From: Terribacillus aidingensis
GTDB taxonomy: Bacteria > Bacillota > Bacilli > Bacillales > Amphibacillaceae
Direction: 5' to 3'
NCBI RefSeq assembly: GCF_900215625.1
Contig: NZ_OBEK01000001.1
Span: forward strand, 806,001-870,000
DNA length: 64,000 nt
Made by a program: the position numbers and the translations under genes. The notes beneath the pieces are model-generated. The model made no database searches. It saw only the letters and a list, made by a program, of their open reading frames with translations, and had not been told where the DNA came from. Each line of letters starts with the position of its first letter. The first letter of the stretch is position 1. Shown here one piece after another: positions 51,849 to 59,616 of the stretch.

Positions 51849-53177
51849 ATGAAGCAACCGAAAAAGAGACGGTTCCAGCTGAATGAACGGCAGCTTGGTT
51901 ACGCAATGGTCGCACCGTCTATTATTCTTATTGCAGTTATCATTATCTGGCCTATCTTGTTATCCGCGTGGAACAGCTTATTCGATTACCGCCTCAATGA
52001 CCCTTCCAAAGCGGAAAGAATCACTTCTTTAAGTATCAATCTCGAAACATATGCCGATAATCGCTATCTTGTTTATGACACGATGGAAGCTGTCAGAGAC
52101 ACAATGCCTGGCGCAGAAAGTACATTAGACAACATCACTTCCGCATTAGATGAACAGCACGAAACTTTGTTAAAAACAGATGAAGGACTTGCGGATCGCT
52201 ATGAAGAAGTCAACACTATGCTGGAAAATTATCAGCCTGTCAATGATGATGATCTCCGGCTGACAGAAATTCCGGAAGCATGGACAGATGGCTTTACTGC
52301 AGCGTTGGATGAGCAAACCGCAGCCGTTCAAGCGTTGCGGGAAGATGCGCCTGAGGGTGCCGTTCAGCCGCTGACAGATTTAGAGTCCCAGCTGTCTAAT
52401 ACGAAAAATGCCGTCTTGGAGCCAAACTTTGTCGGAGTCAAAAATTATACCGAGTATCTTGGCAATGGCAGAACATGGACAGCAATGCTGAACACGCTGT
52501 TGTTCACTGTTGTGACAGTTGGCGTTGAGCTTGCTATCGGTATGCTAGTTGCCTTGCTGATCAACCGTGTGTTTATCGGACGCGGACTTGTTCGGGCTGC
52601 TGTATTAGTGCCTTGGGCAATACCGACAGCGGTTGCTGCAATGATGTGGACATTTCTTTTTGACGGACAATCCGGCATCATGGCCTACTATATGGCGCAG
52701 CTTGGTATTATTGATGATCCAGGCGTCTTGCTTTCTACTGGAGCAGGCGGTATGTTTTCGGTCATGTTTGCAGATATCTGGAAAACAACGCCGTATATGG
52801 CACTTTTGCTGCTGGCTGGCTTGCAGACAATCCCGCGTTCGCTGTATGAAGCAGCGGCGGTTGATGGAGCTAATAAGTTCCAGCAATTTTTCTCCATTAC
52901 GTTACCAATGATTCGTTCGGCAATTTTGGTAGCTGTCTTATTCCGCGCATTAGACGCATTCCGTGTGTTTGATTTGATCTACGTGCTTACTGGGGGCGGA
53001 CCAGCGAACTCAACGGAATCCATCAGCGTCTACGCGTATAAGCTTTTGTTCGAACAGCAGAATTTCGGTGCCGGCTCCGCATTGAGTGTGATTGTATTCT
53101 TGAGTGTTGCCTTGCTCAGTACGATCTTTATCAAGCTTATCGGTTCTGATTTGTTCAGCGGAAGGTTAAAACAATAA
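51849..53177 (+). CDS. ABC sugar permease (MalF/UgpA type) with a large extra external domain
   Basis: A 442-residue membrane component. After the first segment (about 19-42) there is an extra, soluble, mostly helical and acidic stretch (about 54-189) before the standard FVGVKNYTEYL motif. The remaining segments and the ATPase-contacting EAA loop (YEAAAVDGANKFQQFFSITLP) are normal. Ordinary sugar permeases of this family are near 290-310 residues; E. coli MalF also has a large loop, but it sits later in the protein. The insert should face outward, where it could contact the binding protein or cell wall. It pairs with the next gene product. Confidence 0.87.
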   Translation: MKQPKKRRFQLNERQLGYAMVAPSIILIAVIIIWPILLSAWNSLFDYRLNDPSKAERITSLSINLETYADNRYLVYDTMEAVRDTMPGAESTLDNITSALDEQHETLLKTDEGLADRYEEVNTMLENYQPVNDDDLRLTEIPEAWTDGFTAALDEQTAAVQALREDAPEGAVQPLTDLESQLSNTKNAVLEPNFVGVKNYTEYLGNGRTWTAMLNTLLFTVVTVGVELAIGMLVALLINRVFIGRGLVRAAVLVPWAIPTAVAAMMWTFLFDGQSGIMAYYMAQLGIIDDPGVLLSTGAGGMFSVMFADIWKTTPYMALLLLAGLQTIPRSLYEAAAVDGANKFQQFFSITLPMIRSAILVAVLFRALDAFRVFDLIYVLTGGGPANSTESISVYAYKLLFEQQNFGAGSALSVIVFLSVALLSTIFIKLIGSDLFSGRLKQ

Positions 53178-53196
53178 GACAAAGGAGGAAAATAAA

Positions 53197-54018
53197 ATGA
53201 CAAAACGTGCCGGTATCGGCTTCTACATTCTCTTGATTATCTTCGTATTTTTAGTCATGTTTCCGTTCATATGGGTGTTTCTGACGTCAATTAAACCACA
53301 AGGAGAGATCTTTTCCTCCTTCCAATGGTTTTCAAGTAACATGACATTCGAAAACTATGCATCTGCTTTGGAAACACGCCCGCTGCTGCTGTACATGCTG
53401 AATAGCTTTGTTGTAGCAACACTCACCACGATTATCTCCATCATTGTGGCATCTTTTACAGCTTACGCGGTTACCCGGCTGCCAATTAAGTTTAAAGGAT
53501 TGATCCTCGGACTCGTCCTGGCAGCGTCTATGTTTCCGCAAATCGCCGTACTTTCACCAATCTTCAACTTTGTTACAGATGCGGGTTTGCGCAATAGCTA
53601 TCTCGGCTTAGTCATTCCGTATATTACAATCAGTTTGCCGCTGGCGATTTGGATATTGTCGACATTCTTTATTAAAATTCCGCTTTCGCTGGAAGAATCG
53701 GCAAAACTGGACGGAGCAACTCCTTTCCAGACTTTCCGGAAAATTATCTTCCCGCTGGCTGCACCAGGCGTATTTACAACCGCTATTCTTGTATTTATCG
53801 CAGCTTGGAATGAATATCTATTTGCGCTGACGATTAATACCGAGGATAGCTGGCGTACAATTCCGGTCGGTATCTCTTTCTATCAAAGTCAATTTAGTGT
53901 TCCTTGGGGAGATATTACGGCCGCTACCGTTATTGTAACCATCCCGATTGTCGTTCTCGTCCTTCTGTTCCAGCGCCGAATTGTTGCTGGACTGACAAGC
54001 GGATCCGTTAAAGAATAA
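53197..54018 (+). CDS. ABC sugar permease (MalG type)
   Basis: A 273-residue second permease with six membrane segments and a typical EAA loop (LEESAKLDGATPFQTFRKIIF). It begins KRAGIGFYILLIIFVFLVMFP and carries no insert. No ATPase gene lies in this unit, so it probably uses a shared MsmX-type ATPase encoded elsewhere, as for many sugar transporters in Bacillus. AAAGGAGG precedes the ATG. Confidence 0.9.
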   Translation: MTKRAGIGFYILLIIFVFLVMFPFIWVFLTSIKPQGEIFSSFQWFSSNMTFENYASALETRPLLLYMLNSFVVATLTTIISIIVASFTAYAVTRLPIKFKGLILGLVLAASMFPQIAVLSPIFNFVTDAGLRNSYLGLVIPYITISLPLAIWILSTFFIKIPLSLEESAKLDGATPFQTFRKIIFPLAAPGVFTTAILVFIAAWNEYLFALTINTEDSWRTIPVGISFYQSQFSVPWGDITAATVIVTIPIVVLVLLFQRRIVAGLTSGSVKE

Positions 54019-54043
54019 TAGACTTGGAGGTACTGTTTATCTT

Positions 54044-55105
54044 ATGAAAACATTACGTGTTGGAGTTGTCGGACTAGGAAGTATCGCACGCAACCGCCAC
54101 TTGCCGGAATTGGAACAAAACCCGCATACCGAAATCACTGCTGTTTGTGATGTTGTGCCAAGCCGTTCAGAAGAAATCGCCAAAACTTATCAAGCGACAG
54201 CATATACCGAATACGAAGAATTGATTGAAGATCCCCGTCTTGATGCAGTTATCGTTTGTGCAGCCAACCATCTGCATGCCCCTATCAGCATTGCAGCTTT
54301 GCAGGCAGGAAAGCATGTGCTTTGTGAGAAACCAATGGCAACCACACTTGCGGAAGCTGATGAAATGATTGCAGCGCAAAAGGAAAGCGGAAAGCTATTG
54401 CTGATTGGACATAATCAAAGCTTTGTTCCGTCTCATAAAAAAGCGCGTGAGCTGATTCAAGCAGGTGAGCTTGGCAAGATTTACAGCTTCCGAACAACAT
54501 TCGGTCATGGCGGTCCCGAGCAATGGAGTATTGATGGAAAAAACAGCTGGTTCTTTGAAAAAGATAAAGCGTACATTGGTGCACTCGGTGATTTGGGTGT
54601 GCATAAATCCCACTTAATTGAATTTCTGCTGGATGAACCCATCCAAGAGGTAGCGGCGTTTGTTGACACACTGGCAAAGCCTTATGCAGACGTAGACGAT
54701 AATGCGGTCGCCGTTCTGCGCACAAAATCTGGTATTATCGGCACACTCACTGCAAGCTGGTCGTATGTAGCAGAGGAAGACAATTCTACGATAATTTATG
54801 GCGAAAAAGGAATAATCCGCTTAGAGGACAGCCCGGATTATTCCATGGTAGTCGAATATCAAAACGGCGATAGAAGCTACCATTCTCTCGGTGCAATCCA
54901 GACAAATGACACAGATACACAGACAAATTCAGGTGTGGTAGACGCGTTTGCCAGCTGTGTACTGGAGAACAATTCGAATTGTCCGATTACTGCAGAAAAA
55001 GGGCGCTCTGCACTGGCGGTTATCCTTGCTGCATTAGACTCCAATAGTACGAAAAAGATTATTTCTCTGACGGGCGAAGCAATTGAAAAGGGGGAACAAG
55101 CATGA
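54044..55105 (+). CDS. Gfo/Idh/MocA-family oxidoreductase
   Basis: A 353-residue NAD(P)-dependent dehydrogenase. The Rossmann loop VGVVGLGSIARNRHLPEL is near 6-23 and the CEKPMA motif near 93-98, with the catalytic DLGVHKSHLIEFLLDEP motif near 184-200 in the substrate domain. Family members oxidise sugars, inositols or sugar amines. It is encoded with the transporter and an isomerase, suggesting the imported sugar is oxidised, perhaps to a keto form. The stop overlaps the next start (ATGA). Confidence 0.88.
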   Translation: MKTLRVGVVGLGSIARNRHLPELEQNPHTEITAVCDVVPSRSEEIAKTYQATAYTEYEELIEDPRLDAVIVCAANHLHAPISIAALQAGKHVLCEKPMATTLAEADEMIAAQKESGKLLLIGHNQSFVPSHKKARELIQAGELGKIYSFRTTFGHGGPEQWSIDGKNSWFFEKDKAYIGALGDLGVHKSHLIEFLLDEPIQEVAAFVDTLAKPYADVDDNAVAVLRTKSGIIGTLTASWSYVAEEDNSTIIYGEKGIIRLEDSPDYSMVVEYQNGDRSYHSLGAIQTNDTDTQTNSGVVDAFASCVLENNSNCPITAEKGRSALAVILAALDSNSTKKIISLTGEAIEKGEQA

Positions 55106-56070
55106 AGCTAGGCGTCTTTACCGTTCTGTTTCAAGAGCTGTCATTAGAAGATATGCTGAAGCGTGTCACAAAAGCTGGGTTAGATACTGTGGAAATCGGT
55201 ACTGGCGGATATCCCGGCAATGCACATTGCCCGATTGATGAGCTGCTGGAGAGCGAGGAAGCGCTCAAGCAATACCAGGATACGTTTGAGAAGTACGGCG
55301 TAACCATTGGCGCGTTCAGCTGTCATGGCAATCCAATTTCTCCGGACAAAGCATTTGCGGATGAATCAGATTGGCTTTTGCGCAAAACAATTAAACTTGC
55401 CGCAAAAATGGCCGTTCCTGTTGTAAACTGTTTTTCAGGTGTAGCGGGTTCAGAGGAAAGTGCCACAAAGCCTAACTGGCCAGTAACAGCGTGGCCGACT
55501 GAATACGGTGATATCTTAAACTGGCAATGGGAACAAAAGTTAATTCCTTATTGGAAGGAACTTGGCACCTTTGCCGAAGAGCATCAAGTAAAGATTGCCT
55601 TAGAATTGCATGGCGGATTTCTCGTACACACGCCATACACCATGCTCAAGCTGCGCGAACTCACAAGTGAAGCAATCGGAGCCAATTTCGATCCAAGCCA
55701 CATGTGGTGGCAAGGCATTGACCCAACCGCCGCCATTAAAATTCTCAGCAAAGCCGGCGCCATCCATCACTTTCATGCCAAAGACACATTCATTGATCCC
55801 GACAACGTAAACATGTACGGTCTAACCGACATGCAGCCTTACAGCAGCATCAAAACACGCGCATGGAACTTCCGCACCGTCGGACTCGGCCACAGCATAG
55901 AAGAGTGGAATAACATGATCAGCGCACTCCGCACCTACGATTACGATTATGTAGTAAGCATCGAGCACGAAGATTCCCTCATGTCTATTGAAGAAGGATT
56001 CCAGCGTGCTGTTGATAATTTGAAGAATGTAGTGATTACAGAGCCTGCTACGACGATGTGGTGGAGTTGA
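55102..56070 (+). CDS. Sugar phosphate isomerase/epimerase-like TIM-barrel protein
   Basis: A 322-residue AP endonuclease family 2-type barrel. Metal ligands are visible in VKIALELHGGF (E/H), GANFDPSHMWWQG, IHHFHAKDTF and YVVSIEHEDSLM. Relatives include IolE and sugar 3-keto-isomerases. With the oxidoreductase upstream it forms the common oxidise-then-isomerise pair of sugar catabolism. Three tryptophan-rich spots (AWPTEYGDILNWQWEQ) are typical of this subgroup. A terminator follows directly. Confidence 0.86.
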   Translation: MKLGVFTVLFQELSLEDMLKRVTKAGLDTVEIGTGGYPGNAHCPIDELLESEEALKQYQDTFEKYGVTIGAFSCHGNPISPDKAFADESDWLLRKTIKLAAKMAVPVVNCFSGVAGSEESATKPNWPVTAWPTEYGDILNWQWEQKLIPYWKELGTFAEEHQVKIALELHGGFLVHTPYTMLKLRELTSEAIGANFDPSHMWWQGIDPTAAIKILSKAGAIHHFHAKDTFIDPDNVNMYGLTDMQPYSSIKTRAWNFRTVGLGHSIEEWNNMISALRTYDYDYVVSIEHEDSLMSIEEGFQRAVDNLKNVVITEPATTMWWS

Positions 56071-56072
56071 TA

Positions 56073-56104
56073 AAGAGCACTTGCCCCGGCAAGTGCTCTT
56101 TTTG
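56073..56104 (+). terminator. Terminator of the sugar ABC operon
   Basis: AAGAGCACTTGC (56073-56084) with GCAAGTGCTCTT (56089-56100), then TTTTT. Confidence 0.9.
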
Positions 56105-56196
56105 TGATGACAAACAGATATCTCTAAAATTGAATATGGTAAGCTGTAATCGTGATAACATTACGTATCAATAAGTAATTTTTTGGAGGAGATACT

Positions 56197-56445
56197 TTGA
56201 AGTTAGTAGCCAAATATAGTTATAGTCTTATATTAATTTTACTAGCTATATCAGCGGTTACAAGTCTAGTGTCAGAGAATGCGGTTCTGAAAGATATAGT
56301 ACCTGTATCCGTTTTCGTGCTAGTAGGTATCATCATTTTGGTCAGACGGAAAGTAGCTAAAGAAAAAGAATTAATATTTAGGCACCATAGATCGATACCA
56401 AAGAGCCAAAACACAAGTACCAAAGTGCAGGAAAGCAGCGATTGA
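56197..56445 (+). CDS. Small membrane protein, unknown
   Basis: An 82-residue frame with TTG start behind a strong GGAGGAG site. It has two hydrophobic segments (about 8-24 and 33-48) and a basic tail from RRKVAKEKE. The last 25 codons overlap the end of the opposite gene and are unlikely to be conserved; the protein may once have ended near residue 57. No family recognised. It borders the decaying array at 56371-58426. Confidence 0.45.
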   Translation: MKLVAKYSYSLILILLAISAVTSLVSENAVLKDIVPVSVFVLVGIIILVRRKVAKEKELIFRHHRSIPKSQNTSTKVQESSD

Positions 56446-56871
56446 TAACGGCATTAATCCTGTGTCAAGAGGACCATTTGGAATAACCCAGAAAATAAAC
56501 AAAGGGAATACTATGATGCCAAAGATACTGAATACGATGGTATGAACAAGAAGGATAATCCGCAGCGCCTTCTTAACAAAGGATTTTAGCTGTATGATAG
56601 ATTCGTTATTTTTATTGTGAATATCTTTGTCAGATGTTGCGGCTGGTCGCTTGAAAGATCTAGCTCTAATCCACCAAGCAATGAGGCATGAACTGTAAAG
56701 AGGTACTAATAATAATGCAACAAATGCAATCATTTTTAGAAAACCAACATTGGGCGGTTCGTACATTAGTATAGTAGCAACTGGTATGGTTCCGCCTATA
56801 CTAGCAAATATAATATAAAGAAAAAGACCAAAACGTATTACCGTATGGAATCCTAAGTTTTCCGGAAACAT
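56371..56871 (-). CDS. Membrane protein made of two copies of a local repeat unit
   Basis: A 166-residue protein whose two halves both match the small membrane proteins at 57263 and 58172: (V)IRFGLFLYIIFASIGG ... PLYSSCLIAWWIRARSF, and KKALRIILLVHTIVFSIFG ... FWVIPNGPLDTGLMPLSI ... TCVLALWYRS. Each unit has two membrane segments and a basic end. A linker (about 75-90) rich in Asn/Lys/Asp joins them. It probably arose by fusion of tandem copies. ATG 56871 is preferred because GAAGGTG lies upstream; a TTG at 56895 lacks a site. Function unknown. Confidence 0.6.
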   Translation of the reverse strand: MFPENLGFHTVIRFGLFLYIIFASIGGTIPVATILMYEPPNVGFLKMIAFVALLLVPLYSSCLIAWWIRARSFKRPAATSDKDIHNKNNESIIQLKSFVKKALRIILLVHTIVFSIFGIIVFPLFIFWVIPNGPLDTGLMPLSIAAFLHFGTCVLALWYRSMVPKY

Positions 56872-56932
56872 ATGAGCACCTTCTTTTATTGACAATACTA
56901 TTATTGCAGTAAATTCCTAAAGAGTCATAGAA

Positions 56933-57199
56933 TTATTTTTTTAGCCGGCTATCAGCTTCTTCTCGAAGTTTTTTATCCTCAGGGGTGGAGTAGCCAACAT
57001 GCAGTACTTCCTCAATATCCTCCCGATTAAAAAAGATGCTGTAATCTGGTCTGATATGGCCTTCTGGAAAGGGTACCGAGATATAATCATAAATTTCTTT
57101 GGAATCATATTTCTGCTGCTCATACCCATGAACGACAACAGGCTTCGCCGCTCCTTCTAACTTTACAACTGATCCTAAAGGAATAAGATTAAACTGCAA
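56933..57199 (-). CDS. DUF4176 protein, probably frameshifted from a lipoprotein-type signal
   Basis: An 88-residue frame with the DUF4176 pattern: IPLGSVVKLEGAAKPVVVHG, then YDYISVPFPEGHIRPDYSIF and FNREDIEEVLHVGYSTPED. DUF4176 genes often sit in type VII (ESX-like) secretion and LXG-toxin loci, where they are thought to help toxin export. The only start, TTG at 57199, has no ribosome site. Just upstream another frame reads RRLPFIFAAILTTLLLTGCS, a lipoprotein signal that runs into this domain only through a frameshift (about 57188), and that frame lacks a normal start. So the gene may be broken, or two signals were joined by chance. Confidence 0.6.
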   Translation of the reverse strand: MQFNLIPLGSVVKLEGAAKPVVVHGYEQQKYDSKEIYDYISVPFPEGHIRPDYSIFFNREDIEEVLHVGYSTPEDKKLREEADSRLKK

Positions 57200-57262
57200 C
57201 CTGTAAGAAGCAGGGTAGTTAGTATGGCTGCAAAGATAAACGGAAGTCTTCTTTTCTCTAAC

Positions 57263-57499
57263 CTATATATCCTCTTTTCTAAAGAATTTGGCACGTATAA
57301 GCAGTGAAATAATACACGTAACATATAAAGGAATAGCCAAAGTAGCAATTGGCAGTAACGCATCTTGTATTTCCTCTTTCGGTACTACCCAAAGAAGAAA
57401 GGCAGCGAAAGTAATGGTTCCGCTTACCCCGGCAAAGATGCTATAAAACAATAAACCAAAACGGATAGCTTTCTTATACAAAGTTTTTTCTATATACAA
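57263..57499 (-). CDS. Small membrane protein, array family
   Basis: A 78-residue protein with two membrane segments: KKAIRFGLLFYSIFAGVSGT, then FAAFLLWVVPKEEIQDALLP and YVTCIISLLIRAKFFRK. It belongs to the same family as the products at 56371 (two units), 57514 (pseudogene) and 58172. It starts with TTG at 57499 behind AAGGAG, directly after the pseudogene copy. No outside family is recognised. Confidence 0.6.
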   Translation of the reverse strand: MYIEKTLYKKAIRFGLLFYSIFAGVSGTITFAAFLLWVVPKEEIQDALLPIATLAIPLYVTCIISLLIRAKFFRKEDI

Positions 57500-57513
57500 G
57501 GCAGTCGTACTCC

Positions 57514-57736
57514 TTAACTGTATTTAACTTCAGCTTCTTTCATTGCTGAACACTTTACGTCGTAAGAATAAGCACCTATACAAGTACCATAGAGAACTAA
57601 CGCCATGATTAATAGCGGAGGACAAGAGGCAAGTCTTCTTTTGGTACCACTCAAAAGATAATTGTTACGAACATACCTGTGCCTAACATGCCTATAGTAA
57701 GAGCGTAGATCATAAACTCAATCGTATTATTTTCAT
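57514..57736 (-). pseudogene. Decayed copy of the array membrane-protein gene
   Basis: From ATG at 57736 the minus strand gives KIIRL, then after a shift (about 57718) FMIYALTIGMLGTGMFVTII and F, a TGA at the place of the conserved tryptophan (F-W-VVPK), and VVPKEDLPLV. After another shift (about 57615) it gives PLLIMALVLYGTCIGAY, running to TAA at 57514. The order matches the intact paralogues at 57263 and 58172. Two frameshifts and a nonsense codon make it inactive. Confidence 0.72.
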
Positions 57737-58060
57737 GGTGTGGTTTTTATAGGGGCATCGTAGCTCCTTAACAGTTAGCATCTCCTTCTGTTTGCTGCCT
57801 AATAAAATAGTAGGATTAAAACATCCTTTGCAAAAGACTTCAATGCGATTAAACTATTGAACGCCATCTACTAATATCAGCAGCATTCCAATTTTACCAC
57901 ATGGAAAATAGTGTTATAAGCAGGGATTGTTTCCTGTTTTTTTCTGTTTGAAATGTCTTTTCATCCTACCGAGTACCTAAAGAAGAACTGGAACGGGAGA
58001 AGCAGTCACTTTTATATCTCCGCAGCTCACTTTAGAACTGCAGCATGTAAGAAGGAGGGG
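57737..58060. other. Gene-free remnant stretch inside the array
   Basis: No intact frame. On the plus strand a short piece VPKEELEREKQSLLYLRSSL ends in TAG at about 58034 and looks like the tail of some coiled-coil or DNA-binding protein, without a start. A GGAGGGGGGAG at about 58053-58063 has no usable gene behind it. Confidence 0.35.
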
Positions 58061-58164
58061 GGAGATTAAAATTATGTGAATCCGAGCTAGTTTGGATTTG
58101 ATGTCTTCCATAAATCATCACAGGCTTTTTCACCCCTTTAAAGTTTAACTACACAAATTGGAAT
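58061..58164 (-). pseudogene. Remnant of a second DUF4176 gene
   Basis: On the minus strand, directly after the stop of the 58172 gene, IPICVVKL is followed after a frameshift at AAACTTTAAAGG by KGVKKPVMIYGRHQIQTSSD. This matches IPLGSVVKLEGAAKPVVVHG of the DUF4176 frame at 56933. The rest of the domain is gone. An ATG overlapping the upstream stop (TAATG) suggests that the ancestor was translationally coupled to the membrane-protein gene. Confidence 0.68.
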
Positions 58165-58171
58165 TCATTCA

Positions 58172-58426
58172 TTACTGTTCTTCTTCATTATTTATCCTTA
58201 CTTTACTAAAATATATAGCCCTTATTAGTAGAGCAATAGCGCATGAACCGTAAATGACCGCAGCCATTATGATTAAGGGGTTTATAATGTATGGTAAATC
58301 ATCTTTTGGGATTACAAAGTAAATAGCTATTATAAAGCAAACAGTACTAGCTAATCCTATTAAAATACTGTATAAAAGTAATGCAAAACGTATTGCTTTC
58401 TTGGACGCTTTTTTATTTTGTAGCAT
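58172..58426 (-). CDS. Small membrane protein, array family (first copy)
   Basis: An 84-residue protein with two or three membrane segments: KKAIRFALLLYSILIGLAST, then IIAIYFVIPKDDLPYIINPL and IYGSCAIALLIRAIYFSK. It is intact, with ATG at 58426 behind AGGAGAAG, and is the promoter-proximal member of the array. It is followed by the DUF4176 remnant. The membrane topology and size would suit an immunity or accessory protein, but this is only inference. Confidence 0.62.
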   Translation of the reverse strand: MLQNKKASKKAIRFALLLYSILIGLASTVCFIIAIYFVIPKDDLPYIINPLIIMAAVIYGSCAIALLIRAIYFSKVRINNEEEQ

Positions 58427-58746
58427 AGTATCTTCTCCTATGGTATCTAATGATTATTAATCTGCTCAAGGTATTTTACCCACTCTAAGTTTCAAAGGCA
58501 GCGTAGAAAAGATGAGTAAATGGGTACCGTTCCTACTTAACATTGACTTCATAATTTCTAAAATGAAGGCCCGTACTTTTGCATTTCTGTAGTTTAGATG
58601 ATTTTATAATCCACTTCAACCTTCATCTCAAGCTCCAATGAAAAAAACGCAGTAAACAATCTTCCCAAACCCCTTCATGAAATTTAGTTTTAATAATATA
58701 CTCTAACTATGAATCTTAATTTTAAAAAGAAAGCAGGTGATTTTTG
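58427..58746. other. Gene-free stretch between the array and murR
   Basis: No supported gene. On the minus strand a frame ending LELEMKVEVDYKII before TAA (about 58599) looks like the tail of a lost gene. The murR promoter must lie near the AT-rich 58680-58735 (TAATATACT), but I cannot fix its -35. Confidence 0.35.
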
Positions 58747-59607
58747 ATGAAGGGCGGTTTAACACTGCTTCGAGAGAATTTGCAAAGAATTAAGCCTTCT
58801 GAAAAGCATGCAGCCAATTACATACTTGCACATCCTGCTGAAGTGGTCCAGCTTACGGTGAAGGAGCTGGCAGATAGGAGTGGGTCAAGTGAAGCGGCGG
58901 TTATCCGTCTGTGTAAATCGATTGGTGTGACAGGATACAGAAATCTGAAGCTGAAGATTGTGGGAGATCTACAAAATGTAAGCGATAACAAAGGAGTATT
59001 CCATGAAATCAAGCCGAATGATACGGTGGCACATTTAATGGAGGCGATTGCGGAGAAGCATACGCAGTCTATCAGAAAGACGCTGCTGGTTAATGATGCA
59101 GCAAGCATGGAAACGGCGGTATCAGCAATCGCTCATGCTCGTAAAATTGATTTTTATGGTGTGGGTGCTTCTTATTTAGTCGCAGAAGATGGAGAACAGA
59201 AATTTGGCAGGATTGGAAAATGGTGTACGGCGTATAGTGATGCGCATCAGCAGCTGGCTTCCGCTGCAAATTTAACAGCAGATGATGTAGCTTTTGCGAT
59301 TAGTTATTCGGGGGAGACGGAACAGCTGCTTCCTGTTCTGAAGCAGGCAAAGAAATCAGGTGCCACAACAATTGCAATGACGAAGGTGGGGCAAAACCGG
59401 CTTCAGGAGCTAGCAGAAATCAAGCTGTTTACTGTTGCCAGAGAAGCTCAAATACGCAGTGCAGCTACAAGCTCGCGCATTGTGCAAATGTACGTCATGG
59501 ATATTATGTACACGGCTGTAGCCGGAAGAAATTATAACCATACCATTGAAGCACTCGAAAAATCACGTCAGGCAATACAGCAAACATTCCAAACGGAACA
59601 AAAGTGA
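58747..59607 (+). CDS. murR: MurR-type RpiR-family regulator of MurNAc use
   Basis: A 286-residue RpiR-family regulator with an N-terminal helix-turn-helix (VKELADRSGSSEAAVIRLCK) and a SIS domain (FYGVGASYLVAEDGEQKFGR, FAISYSGETEQLLPVLKQAK). It heads murR-murQ-murP-mupG and should respond to MurNAc 6-phosphate. ATG at 58747 is preferred to the TTG directly before it; AGCAGGTGA lies upstream. It is homologous to the gluconate regulator at 7204 but clearly different in the effector domain. Confidence 0.87.
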   Translation: MKGGLTLLRENLQRIKPSEKHAANYILAHPAEVVQLTVKELADRSGSSEAAVIRLCKSIGVTGYRNLKLKIVGDLQNVSDNKGVFHEIKPNDTVAHLMEAIAEKHTQSIRKTLLVNDAASMETAVSAIAHARKIDFYGVGASYLVAEDGEQKFGRIGKWCTAYSDAHQQLASAANLTADDVAFAISYSGETEQLLPVLKQAKKSGATTIAMTKVGQNRLQELAEIKLFTVAREAQIRSAATSSRIVQMYVMDIMYTAVAGRNYNHTIEALEKSRQAIQQTFQTEQK

Positions 59608-59616
59608 GGGAAGCAT

